Assembly: GCF_026278245.1 (NCBI RefSeq)
Contig: NZ_CP111079.1
Coordinates: 4,292,501 to 4,356,500, forward strand
Length of the DNA stretch: 64,000 nucleotides
Direction of reading: 5' to 3'
Source: Pontibacter kalidii
Lineage (GTDB): Bacteria > Bacteroidota > Bacteroidia > Cytophagales > Hymenobacteraceae
In this document: positions 32,965 to 40,979 of the stretch, piece by piece
Position numbering within the stretch: the stretch's first letter is position 1
How the letters are laid out: each line of letters starts with the position of its first letter
Notes under the pieces: generated by a model
The model's input: the letters and a program-made list of their open reading frames with translations, nothing else
Databases searched by the model: none
What the model was told of the DNA's origin: nothing
Made by a program: the position numbers and the translations under genes

Positions 32965-34914
32965 ATGCACAACATGCCTTCACTAAAGCCTCTGGCGAAA
33001 CAACTGCAACAAACCGGTTTTATAGTGCTGTTCCTGCTGCTGCTCAGCGGCTGCGGCGCCAGCCAATACCTTAGCAAGGGCGACAAGCGTTTTGGGCAGG
33101 AAGAGTATGAGCGGGCCATCGAGTTCTACAAGCAGGCGCTGGGCAGTGCCGCTAATGCCGGCGAGGTAAACTATAAGATCGCAGAGGCCTACCGGCGCTC
33201 CAACCGCCTGGCCGAGGCTGAGCCATACTATAAAGCTGCGCTGGATGCCAACTACCGCAAAGAGGATGCTTACTTCTACTACCCGCTGGCCCTGAAGGCG
33301 AACGGCAAGTATGAAGAGGCGCTGCGCCGCATGAGCGAGTATGTGCAGGTGGCCACCAGTCCGCAGTTGCGCTCTATGGCGGTGCGCGAGCTGGAGAACC
33401 TGCAGCAGCTGAACGAGATCATGGGCCTGGGCGAGCGCTTCAAGGTGCAGAACCTGGAGGCGCTGAACACCGAGGGCTCTGAGTTTTCTCCGTACGTGCA
33501 GGGCAACGAGTTGATCTTCTCCTCCACACGCGGTCCCGGCAAAGAGTACCTGGGCAATGGCGAGGGGTTTCTGGATATCTTCACCACCACCCTGACCGAC
33601 TCTGCCGCAGAGATGGGAGGGGCCGTGCACAAGTATGAAAGCATCAACAACGAAGAGTTGCACGAGGCCTTTGCCACCTTTGCCAACGATGGCGCCACCA
33701 TGGTGTTTGCCCGCGGTAACGAGGGTACTAAGAAAGGCCGCCGCAACGTGGACCTGTTTGTGTCGAACCGTCGCGCCAACGGCTGGACCGAGCCGAAGCT
33801 GCTAAGTATAAACGACCCCGAGGCCTGGGATTCCTCACCCGCTTTCACACCCGATGGCAAGACGTTATACTTCTCCTCCAGCCGCAGAGGGGGCCTGGGG
33901 GGTACCGATATCTACAAATCAACCTTAGACGATAACGGGCGCTTCACGGCCCCCGAGAACCTGGGCCCGGACATTAACACGGCAGGCAACGAGAGCTTTG
34001 TGTCGGTAGGGCCGGACGGCACGGTGTACATTGCCTCCGACGGCTTACCTGGCCTGGGCAACCTCGACCTGTTCCGCATCGAGAATGGCAAGCCAGTAAA
34101 CATGGGCAGGCCGGTCAACTCGCCGGGCGATGACTTTGGAATGCACTTTGTGAATGAGCAGTCTGGCTTCTTCTCGTCTAACCGCGAGGGCGGCAAGGGC
34201 GGTGATGACCTCTACCGCTTTGTGCGCAGCGACCGCAAGCTGGTGAAGTTCTTTGTGGATGGCACGCTGTACCAGCAGCGCGAAGGCGCCCGCCAGCGCA
34301 CCACCGTGCCAAACAACACTGTAAGGCTGCAGGATGAGGCAGGCAAGCAAATAGCCATGGCCAGCACCGATGCCGAGGGTAAGTTCTCCTTCCCGCTTGA
34401 TTCTGCCTCAACATACTTCCTGATAGCTGAGAAGCCGAATTTCTTTACGGCCCGCCAGCGCATTACCACCGTAGGTAAAATGCCGGCGCAAAGCGAGCTA
34501 AAGGACCCGATGAACGAAGTGCGCCTGTCGGCCACGCTGGTGCTGAACGAGATTGTGAAAGAGAAAGCCATTGTGCTGGAGAACATCTTCTACGACTTCG
34601 ACAAGGCCAACATCAGGCCGGACGCAGCCGAGGAACTAGACAAGCTGGTGCAGATCCTGCTGGATAACCCGGCCATCTCCATTGAGCTCAGTTCCCACAC
34701 CGACTCCCGCGGCTCCGATGTGTATAACGAGGACCTGTCGCAGCGCCGTGCCGAGTCTGCCGTGGAGTACATCATCTCGAAAGGCATAGACCGCTCACGT
34801 ATCACGGCCAAAGGCTACGGCGAGAGCCGCCCGGTAGTGAAAAACGCTAAAACCGAAGAACAACATCAGCGCAACCGCCGCACCGAATTCAAAGTGGTAC
34901 GTATACAGGAGTAA
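32965..34914 (+). CDS. PorE-like OmpA-family lipoprotein (TPR + PD40 propeller + CRD + OmpA)
   Basis: 649 residues from the ATG at 32965; a TTG two codons earlier is possible. The lipobox is LLLSGCG. Domains in order are TPR repeats (about 25-150, YERAIEFYKQALGS), then a PD40/WD40-like beta-propeller (about 165-415) with repeated DSSPAFTPDGKTLYFSSSR-type blades (also FSSTRGPG, YIASDG). A carboxypeptidase-regulatory-type beta domain follows (about 440-520), then an OmpA peptidoglycan-binding domain (about 530-649) with FYDFDKANIRPDAAEELDKL and the NRRTEF motif. This order matches PorE, which anchors the type IX secretion trans-envelope complex to peptidoglycan. Bacteroidota carry several paralogues, so PorE itself is not proven. 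Confidence 0.87.
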   Translation: MHNMPSLKPLAKQLQQTGFIVLFLLLLSGCGASQYLSKGDKRFGQEEYERAIEFYKQALGSAANAGEVNYKIAEAYRRSNRLAEAEPYYKAALDANYRKEDAYFYYPLALKANGKYEEALRRMSEYVQVATSPQLRSMAVRELENLQQLNEIMGLGERFKVQNLEALNTEGSEFSPYVQGNELIFSSTRGPGKEYLGNGEGFLDIFTTTLTDSAAEMGGAVHKYESINNEELHEAFATFANDGATMVFARGNEGTKKGRRNVDLFVSNRRANGWTEPKLLSINDPEAWDSSPAFTPDGKTLYFSSSRRGGLGGTDIYKSTLDDNGRFTAPENLGPDINTAGNESFVSVGPDGTVYIASDGLPGLGNLDLFRIENGKPVNMGRPVNSPGDDFGMHFVNEQSGFFSSNREGGKGGDDLYRFVRSDRKLVKFFVDGTLYQQREGARQRTTVPNNTVRLQDEAGKQIAMASTDAEGKFSFPLDSASTYFLIAEKPNFFTARQRITTVGKMPAQSELKDPMNEVRLSATLVLNEIVKEKAIVLENIFYDFDKANIRPDAAEELDKLVQILLDNPAISIELSSHTDSRGSDVYNEDLSQRRAESAVEYIISKGIDRSRITAKGYGESRPVVKNAKTEEQHQRNRRTEFKVVRIQE

Positions 34915-34936
34915 TCAGTGTAGCGCTACAATAGCG

Positions 34937-34971
34937 AGAGCCGCAGGAGTTTTATACTTCTGCGGCTCTTT
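34937..34971 (+). terminator. Terminator after the PorE-like gene
   Basis: Stem AGAGCCGCAG/CTGCGGCTCT followed by TTGC; the loop contains TATACTT. It lies 23 bases past the stop. Confidence 0.8.
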
Positions 34972-35007
34972 GCATTTGTCTGGATCAGGGTTTATAGGGT
35001 GAAGGGA

Positions 35008-35837
35008 TGAGCAGGGTTTTATACTACAGCTATACTTCAGCTGTACTTTATACTTGCTTCCTATTTCCGCTGGCGCGAGTTTGCAACCCAACTGGCTTGC
35101 AGAGCCATACTGTATACTTTGGCTATACTTGTTGGTTTATACTTCCGCTGGCGCAAGCGTCCGCTTGTGCCTTTTTATACTTTATACTTGAGCTATACTT
35201 CATTGTACTTGCATAGCCGCTGCTTCCTTCCACTTGAAACAAGTTATACTTTCTAGCAACCGCTGATCCTCTAGTTCCCACAAACCTACAGTTGCATCTC
35301 CTGCTTTGGAGCTCTCAAGCCCGAGAGGGCTCGCCTTCGGGCATCGCGCTGTGTTCCCTCCTGCGCCAAGGCGCTGCCGCTTGCGCGGCACCGGATCTCA
35401 CAAGGCGCTCAACCCAAAGGCTGGGATCAGATTCGATAGCCGCTGCTTTGTAATCTCGACCCTTGGGAGAGATTTCTTTAGAATTCCCGTTAGATCTCTC
35501 ACAGCTACGCTGGCTCTCTTCGGCTCCCGCCTCAAGAGTACTCGAGAAGGCAGGGAAAGGAGCAAGTATAATTCCCCTCCTCTGGACTAGCCAAAACGTG
35601 AGTTTTGAGCTAGCGAGCGTAGCTCTCAGGGGTGGGTTCACTCTTGTAGGGACAGGTCGCGACCTGCCCCTACAGGTATACCAGCAGCGGTGTAATTTAT
35701 ACTTCAGCCAAAGTAACAGCAGACTCCCCTCCTTGGATAAGGAGGGGTTAGGGGTGGTTGGACCCGGTATGATAAAGCTCCCTGCCCTGTTTTGGGGAAG
35801 GAACCCTCGATAAAGGGGAGGGCTGGGGAGGGGTAAA
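35008..35837 (+). repeat. Composite intergenic repeat, copy D (sense orientation)
   Basis: No credible gene in about 830 bases. Eight TATACTT heptamers lie in 35029-35207. The core (about 35148-35450) has stem GGCGCAAGC/GCTTGTGCC, hairpin AGCCC-GAGA-GGGCT near 35318, a copy-specific segment with TGCCGC-TTGC-GCGGCA (35375-35390) and the GATAGC box. After it come an AGATCTCTC arm interrupted by a roughly 35-base insert (about 35509-35542), a CTCC unit with a 45-base hairpin insert (about 35583-35627), a GGGACAGGTCGCGACCTGCCCC palindrome, a CTCCTTGGATAAGGAG unit and a final CCCTCGATAAAGGGG insert (35804-35818). Confidence 0.8.
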
Positions 35838-36395
35838 CTACCTCCCCAGCGTATACTTCAGCCCAACCCCCAGCGTGTTCATGCGGGAATGGCCAAAGTA
35901 TTCGAAGGTGTTTGTGTTTAGGCCGATGGCAGTAAAGCGGTAATCTAAAGAAATGGCCAGCGGCAGCCTCGGGAAAGTATACTCTATGCCCACAGAGCCC
36001 AGCAGCACCGCGCCAACTTCCATGTCCTGCTTTTCGTTAAACCGGTCGCGGGTGCCACCCACGGCGCCGATGCCCAGGCCAGCATAGGGCCTGATGCGGC
36101 TGGAGGTGAGCAACTGCGGCTGCCACAGGTAGTGCAGCGAGGCCTGGTAAGCCCCTTGGTAGTGCCACTGCCCCGCCTGCAGCTCCAGTGCCGACTGCGG
36201 CCGTATAAAGTGCTTCAGGCGGAGCTCGGTGTTAACGCCGGACGGGCCGCCCCAGGTGGTGCGGAAGCCGAGGGAGGTTCTGTAGGGCGCAACAGCCCCA
36301 GGCTTGGAAGAGGGGGCTTCAATGGTTTGCGCCAGCGCAGGGGCAGCAAGGCAGGAGAGGGCGCTCAGCAGCGGGAGCAGCAGTTTGGTTTTCAT
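35838..36395 (-). CDS. Outer-membrane beta-barrel protein
   Basis: 185 residues with a clear signal peptide (MKTKLLLPLLSALSCLAAPA, cleavage after LAQ). The mature part alternates short amphipathic strands: TSLGFRTTWGGPSGVNTELR, ALELQAGQWHYQGAYQASLH, RPYAGLGIGAVGG and LAISLDYRFTAIG. The last strand ends LGVGLKYTLGR. This fits a small eight-stranded outer-membrane barrel. There is no sign of a substrate or partner. It stands alone between a repeat region and purM, which it diverges from. The related three-gene barrel cluster at 38-40 kb is a different subfamily. Confidence 0.8.
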   Translation of the reverse strand: MKTKLLLPLLSALSCLAAPALAQTIEAPSSKPGAVAPYRTSLGFRTTWGGPSGVNTELRLKHFIRPQSALELQAGQWHYQGAYQASLHYLWQPQLLTSSRIRPYAGLGIGAVGGTRDRFNEKQDMEVGAVLLGSVGIEYTFPRLPLAISLDYRFTAIGLNTNTFEYFGHSRMNTLGVGLKYTLGR

Positions 36396-36517
36396 AGATA
36401 CATTGTTTTATGGTGATACTTCTATATTATTGACCCCTGCCGTTACGCAATCGTTGCAACCCTCATCTTTTAAAGTATAAAAATGGCTGCTGCTGTCGCG
36501 AATGCCGTTCCCTTTGT

Positions 36518-36525
36518 TAAATTTG
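36518..36525 (+). promoter_or_regulatory. Bacteroidota -7 element for purM
   Basis: TAAATTTG matches TAnnTTTG, 20 bases before the start codon. Confidence 0.5.
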
Positions 36526-36545
36526 TAGGCAAATCATCCTGAACT

Positions 36546-37715
36546 ATGGAAAACAGATATTTGCGTCGCGGCGTATCCGCCTCTAAGGAGGATGTGCACA
36601 ACGCCATCAAGAACATCGATAAAGGACTATTCCCGAAAGCTTTCTGCAAGATTATCCCCGACGTGCTGACGGGAGACGAAGACTACTGTGCCATTATGCA
36701 CGCCGATGGGGCCGGCACCAAGTCCGCCTTGGCTTACATGTACTGGAAAGAGACCGGCGACTTGAGCGTGTGGAAGGGCATTGCCCAGGATGCCGTGGTG
36801 ATGAACACCGACGACCTGCTGTGCGTGGGCGCCACTGATAAGATCCTGCTTTCCTCTACCATCGGGCGCAACAAGAACCTGATTCCGGGGGAGGTGATTG
36901 CAGCTATCATCAACGGCACCGAGGAGGTGCTGCAGATGCTGCGCGACAACGGCGTGGGCATTTACAGTACCGGCGGCGAGACAGCCGACGTGGGCGATTT
37001 GGTGCGCACCATCATCGTGGACAGCACCGTAACGGCCCGCATGCGCCGCGACGAGGTGATCTCGAACCACACCATACAGCCGGGCGATGTGATCGTGGGC
37101 TTTGCCTCCTATGGGCAGGCTACTTACGAGACAGAGTATAACGGCGGCATGGGCAGCAACGGCCTTACCTCGGCCCGCCACGATGTGTTCCATAAGTACC
37201 TGGCCGCCTCTTACCCCGAGAGCTACGACCCCGAGCTGCCCGCTGACCTGGTATATTCCGGTAACAAGCGCCTGACGGATGTAGACAAGGAGACAGGCAT
37301 GGAGATAGGAAAACTGGTGCTCTCGCCAACGCGTACGTATGCGCCCATTGTGATGGAGATTCTGAAGCAGCACCGCCAGCACATACACGGCATGGTACAC
37401 TGCTCTGGCGGCGCCCAGACCAAGGTGCTGCACTTCACCGAAAAGGTACACATCATAAAAGACAACCTGCTGCCGGTGCCGCCGCTGTTCCGCATCATAC
37501 AGGAGCAGAGCCACACCGACTGGAAGGAGATGTACAAGGTCTTTAACATGGGCCACCGCCTGGAGATTTACCTGCCCGAGGAGCACGCGCAGGACCTGAT
37601 CAACATCTCAAAAAGCTTTGGCGTGGAAGCGCAGATCATCGGCCGCGTGAAGAAAAGCAAGACCAATGAGCTCACCATCCGCAGCCCGTACGGCGAGTTC
37701 TACTACGAAGGCTAA
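36546..37715 (+). CDS. purM: Phosphoribosylformylglycinamidine cyclo-ligase (AIR synthetase)
   Basis: 389 residues, which is the longer length I remember for Bacteroidota. PurM closes the imidazole ring of AIR with ATP in purine synthesis. N-terminal ATP-grasp-like signatures of the PurM fold are present: MHADGAGTKSALAYMYWKE, VVMNTDDLLCVGATDKILLS and YSTGGETADVGDLV. The C-terminal domain has GMVHCSGGAQTKVLHF and the ending VKKSKTNELTIRSPYG. The ATG at 36546 gives MENRYLRRGVSASKEDVHNA, which fits the family. No other purine genes are nearby. A strong terminator follows. Confidence 0.95.
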   Translation: MENRYLRRGVSASKEDVHNAIKNIDKGLFPKAFCKIIPDVLTGDEDYCAIMHADGAGTKSALAYMYWKETGDLSVWKGIAQDAVVMNTDDLLCVGATDKILLSSTIGRNKNLIPGEVIAAIINGTEEVLQMLRDNGVGIYSTGGETADVGDLVRTIIVDSTVTARMRRDEVISNHTIQPGDVIVGFASYGQATYETEYNGGMGSNGLTSARHDVFHKYLAASYPESYDPELPADLVYSGNKRLTDVDKETGMEIGKLVLSPTRTYAPIVMEILKQHRQHIHGMVHCSGGAQTKVLHFTEKVHIIKDNLLPVPPLFRIIQEQSHTDWKEMYKVFNMGHRLEIYLPEEHAQDLINISKSFGVEAQIIGRVKKSKTNELTIRSPYGEFYYEG

Positions 37716-37737
37716 ATTATACTTTACCTATACTTTG

Positions 37738-37776
37738 CAAGCGCCACAGGTACAGCACCTGTGGCGCTTTCTTTTT
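37738..37776 (+). terminator. Terminator after purM
   Basis: Stem AAGCGCCACAGGT/ACCTGTGGCGCTTT with a five-base loop, then CTTTTTC. Two TATACTT-type heptamers lie just before it. Confidence 0.9.
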
Positions 37777-37980
37777 CTGGGGATGATGTGACAATATAAG
37801 GGTGAATTGTTGCTGTAAAAGTGTTTTTAGGTGCAGGAATGGCATTTATAAAGTATGAAACCGGGGAAGGAATCGCCAAAACCTATGTGACAGAAGCGGC
37901 TGGAATTTCCTTGTAATTATACTTTCATATAAGTATGTTTATAGATACTAAGTGCTAACGCTCCTCTTACTATACCTCAA

Positions 37981-38661
37981 ATGAAAACACTCTTATTTCC
38001 TCTTCTGCTGCTCACATCATTAGCGGCAAAGGGCCAGTTAGTAGCCCCCAAAGACACTGCTAAAGCCAAACAGCTTTACATTGGGGTTACGGCAACTACC
38101 ATGGGCTATAATCTCAAGTATAAACAGGAGCCTAAAGGTGGTGATATCCATACGTATGGGGTGCTGCATGTCGGCTTTAAGCTAAGCCCCAGAACAAGGG
38201 TGCAGGCTGGATTTTCTTACGGTACGGCCGAGATAGATCACAGCTATATTTATGTGGAGGCCGAGGATAGGCTGATCTATTATGATGAGGTGGCCCGCAC
38301 CCGGGGTGTGGCCATGCCTATTACAGTGGAGTATAGGTTGTTCTACCCATTCAGGAAACTCCAGTTCTACGCAACAGGCATGTTCACACCTATCTACAGC
38401 ACTACACGGTTGCAGAAAACAGAGAGCCGGGATGAGGTAACGACCATTACTTACGATGAGAATGCCTCCGGCTTTAATGCCTACCTCACAGCCGGATTTG
38501 GGATTGGGTATCCAGTAACAAAACGCTTGGACGCCTATTTTAACTACTACATGATCAGCCGGAGCATTAACAATGGGCTGAGGAGAAAAGATGAGTACCC
38601 CTATCCGGGCTCTTTAGCCATTGGCCTGAACTATAACCTCAACCTGAAACGGGAGAAGTAA
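37981..38661 (+). CDS. Outer-membrane beta-barrel protein, tandem family member 1
   Basis: 226 residues with signal peptide (MKTLLFPLLLLTSLAAKGQ). The barrel-like mature part contains KQLYIGVTATTMGYNLKY, LHVGFKLSPRTRVQAGFSYG, the central GVAMPITVEYRLFYPFRKLQ, and the C-terminal strand SLAIGLNYNLNLKREK. The next two genes share all these landmarks, so the three are paralogues from tandem duplication. Function is unknown; the barrel pattern points to the outer membrane. The coding sequence is more AT-rich than most of the window, which may reflect later arrival. The spacer of 7 bases to the next gene implies one transcript. Confidence 0.8.
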   Translation: MKTLLFPLLLLTSLAAKGQLVAPKDTAKAKQLYIGVTATTMGYNLKYKQEPKGGDIHTYGVLHVGFKLSPRTRVQAGFSYGTAEIDHSYIYVEAEDRLIYYDEVARTRGVAMPITVEYRLFYPFRKLQFYATGMFTPIYSTTRLQKTESRDEVTTITYDENASGFNAYLTAGFGIGYPVTKRLDAYFNYYMISRSINNGLRRKDEYPYPGSLAIGLNYNLNLKREK

Positions 38662-38668
38662 AATACCT

Positions 38669-39334
38669 ATGAAGACACTACTACTATTTTTAACCCTTGC
38701 CTTATCAACTTTAGCCGCTGTGGCACAAGTTCGACCTGATTCAGCCTCAGTGCCAGCCAAACGGTTTTACGTGGGCCTAGAGTTAAATAGCATTTCCTAT
38801 AATATGTGGGACAATATTAAAAAGGTAGGAGGAGGTTTTACCCCTATTGCTCACGTGCATTTAGGCTACAGGTTAACCAAAAGAATGAATATACAGGCTG
38901 GGCTGACTTATGGTAGAGAAAAGGAAGACGTACTTTCCGGAATTTATTACGTGCAAAATGATACGATCATCAACTACTACAGAAGCAAGGATATTTACGG
39001 TGTAGCCATGCCGCTTACAGTGCAGTTTACGCCATTTAACCCCAATCGGAAGCTTCAACTATATGCCACTGCTTCATTTATACCTGTGATAGGTTCTGTT
39101 TGGCACCAATATTCTGAGGAATATGAAGGAAACAGAGTCATAACATTTGAAGTTGAAGATTCTGGTATATCTGCTGTTGCCACAGCAGGCCTACAGCTGA
39201 ATTACAGAATCAGCAGCAGGTTAGAAGGCTACGGTAAAGCGAACCTGCTTTATAGGAATGTTGGGCAAGAAAGCGCATATGCCCGATCTGCTAAGTCTGT
39301 TGCGTTAGGTCTCAACTATAACCTCAACCTATAA
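38669..39334 (+). CDS. Outer-membrane beta-barrel protein, tandem family member 2
   Basis: 221 residues, signal peptide MKTLLLFLTLALSTLAAVAQ. It shares with member 1 the blocks KRFYVGLELNSISYNMWD, HVHLGYRLTKRMNIQAGLTY, the central GVAMPLTVQFTPFNPNRKLQ and the final ALGLNYNLNL. The acidic loop around EDSGISAVATAGLQLNYRIS differs most from member 1. It starts 7 bases after member 1 and ends 12 bases before member 3. AT-rich third positions again contrast with most of the window. Confidence 0.8.
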   Translation: MKTLLLFLTLALSTLAAVAQVRPDSASVPAKRFYVGLELNSISYNMWDNIKKVGGGFTPIAHVHLGYRLTKRMNIQAGLTYGREKEDVLSGIYYVQNDTIINYYRSKDIYGVAMPLTVQFTPFNPNRKLQLYATASFIPVIGSVWHQYSEEYEGNRVITFEVEDSGISAVATAGLQLNYRISSRLEGYGKANLLYRNVGQESAYARSAKSVALGLNYNLNL

Positions 39335-39346
39335 AATAGCCTTAGT

Positions 39347-40021
39347 ATGAAAACAAACTTCCTAATCCTTTTGCTGCTGCTTTCCTCGTTCGCAGCTGTG
39401 GCACAGCATGCCTCTTCACCGGACACTACAGAAAACAGATTCTTCGTCGGGATAGGGGTAAACAACACGCCATACCCGATCATGGGGGAGTTGAAGCATG
39501 AGTCCTTTAGTACTATCATGCCGATTGCGCATGCTAGTTTTGGGTACAAGCTAAACAAAAGAACAACTGTACAAATGGGGCTTGGCTACGGTGCCAATGA
39601 AATAAACGGGCACGGGACAGGTTCGCTACGAGATGGTGTATTAGGGAAGTTCTATAGATATCAACGTATCCGGGGAATAGTTACTCCCTTAACCTTAAGA
39701 TGGACGCCCTTTCACCCCTACAAGAGGCTGCAAGTATATGCCAACGCCTCGCTTGCTCCTGTATTTGGCCACATGAAAACAAGGGCCACAGAAACCTATG
39801 ATGAGGATGTAGTGGTGTTGTATGATGACAAATTCTATACGTTTGATTTGGTTGCCACGGCAGGCTTAACCCTCAATTACAGGCTCAGCAAGCGGATAGA
39901 CCTTTATGCTGATGGCATCCTGTTCTACAAAAACTTTTACTTCGAGCAGCGCTCCAGCAGTCTTTACGAAGGTAAATCAGCGGGCATAGGGTTGAACTAC
40001 AACCTTAACCTGAAGCGATAA
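39347..40021 (+). CDS. Outer-membrane beta-barrel protein, tandem family member 3
   Basis: 224 residues, signal peptide MKTNFLILLLLLSSFAAVAQ. The family blocks are FFVGIGVNNTPYPIMGEL, HASFGYKLNKRTTVQMGLGY, the central GIVTPLTLRWTPFHPYKRLQ, TAGLTLNYRLSKRIDLYADG and the C-terminal SAGIGLNYNLNLKR. The same trailing LNYNLNL appears in all three members. It ends the tandem unit; the DUF4476 gene begins 71 bases later with its own signal peptide and normal GC content. Confidence 0.8.
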   Translation: MKTNFLILLLLLSSFAAVAQHASSPDTTENRFFVGIGVNNTPYPIMGELKHESFSTIMPIAHASFGYKLNKRTTVQMGLGYGANEINGHGTGSLRDGVLGKFYRYQRIRGIVTPLTLRWTPFHPYKRLQVYANASLAPVFGHMKTRATETYDEDVVVLYDDKFYTFDLVATAGLTLNYRLSKRIDLYADGILFYKNFYFEQRSSSLYEGKSAGIGLNYNLNLKR

Positions 40022-40092
40022 AACTGCTTTAGAAATAAACTCTGGCACAATAATTGGCTTCAAGCAAGTATAAGCAAAAACCTATACTTGCC

Positions 40093-40866
40093 ATGAGAAA
40101 GCTTCTACTACCGTTCCTGCTTGTGCTGCTGGCGCTGCCGGTTTGGGCACAGGCCTCCATACTTACTTTTACCGCCGAGCGCGGCGAGTCTTTTCAGGTT
40201 AGGGTGAATGGACGCACTCTTAACCGCTCCTTTACCAACTATGTGCGGCTGAATGATGTACGGCCGGGCGAGCATTATATCGAACTTCGCGTGCGCAGCC
40301 GGCACGGCGTGTATAAAATGGGGCAGAACATACTTGTGCCGCACGGGGTGGAGGCAAATTATGGCGTGCGTACCCTGGGCCGGAGCGGCAAGGCTTATCT
40401 CAAGCTGCTGAGCGAGGTGCCGCTGAGGCCGGTCATAATACCAGCCCCACCGCTGCCCCGCTACTCCGACCATCACCGCCACGACGAGTATTGCGGCCAC
40501 GACCGCTATGATGATCGGTACGACGACCGGTATAAAGACGACCGCTACCGCGACGACTACTACGGCGGCAACTGCCGCAACTTGCTCTCCGGCCGCGAAC
40601 TAGAGCGCGCCATAGACGCCATCCGCCATCGCGACTTTGAGAGCACCAAACTAAGTATAGCCCGCGACGCGCTGCGTGGCAACAGCATCATGGCCGACAA
40701 CCTGAAGCGCCTGCTGCAGCAGTTCGACCACGAAAGCACCCGCGTAGAATTCGCCAAATACGCCTACGACTACCTCTGCGACCGCGAGCACTTCTACTAC
40801 ATCTACGACCTGTTCCGGTTCGATAGCAGCGTGCGGGAGCTGGAAGAGTATGCCAGAAGAAGGTGA
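40093..40866 (+). CDS. Secreted DUF4476-domain protein
   Basis: 257 residues from the ATG at 40093, which gives the signal peptide MRKLLLPFLLVLLALPVWAQ. The N-terminal 100 residues look like a beta domain (RGESFQVRVNGRTLNRSFTN, GEHYIELRVRSRHGVYKMG). A low-complexity segment follows (about residues 130-170) with repeated DDRY/DDYY and His-rich motifs. The C-terminal about 90 residues are a helical DUF4476 domain: SGRELERAIDAIRHRDFEST, ARDALRGNSIMADNLKRLLQ and CDREHFYYIYDLFRF. The function of DUF4476 is unknown. The Asp/His-rich middle could bind metal, which is inference. The stop is followed by a repeat-rich terminator. Confidence 0.8.
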   Translation: MRKLLLPFLLVLLALPVWAQASILTFTAERGESFQVRVNGRTLNRSFTNYVRLNDVRPGEHYIELRVRSRHGVYKMGQNILVPHGVEANYGVRTLGRSGKAYLKLLSEVPLRPVIIPAPPLPRYSDHHRHDEYCGHDRYDDRYDDRYKDDRYRDDYYGGNCRNLLSGRELERAIDAIRHRDFESTKLSIARDALRGNSIMADNLKRLLQQFDHESTRVEFAKYAYDYLCDREHFYYIYDLFRFDSSVRELEEYARRR

Positions 40867-40940
40867 GGAGAGTTTAGGAGTTAGAGAATTGAGGAGTTTG
40901 GGAGTTAAAGAGTTTAAAGTTTAGTGTGAGATATGTTGGC

Positions 40941-40974
40941 GCGGCGCAAGTTATACTTGTGCCGCTCTTTTTTT
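40941..40974 (+). terminator. Terminator after the DUF4476 gene, built around the heptamer
   Basis: Stem GCGGCGCAAG/CTTGTGCCGC (one G-T pair) with a short TTATA loop region and seven T after the stem. TATACTT forms the loop and start of the 3' arm. Confidence 0.75.
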
Positions 40975-40979
40975 ACCCT

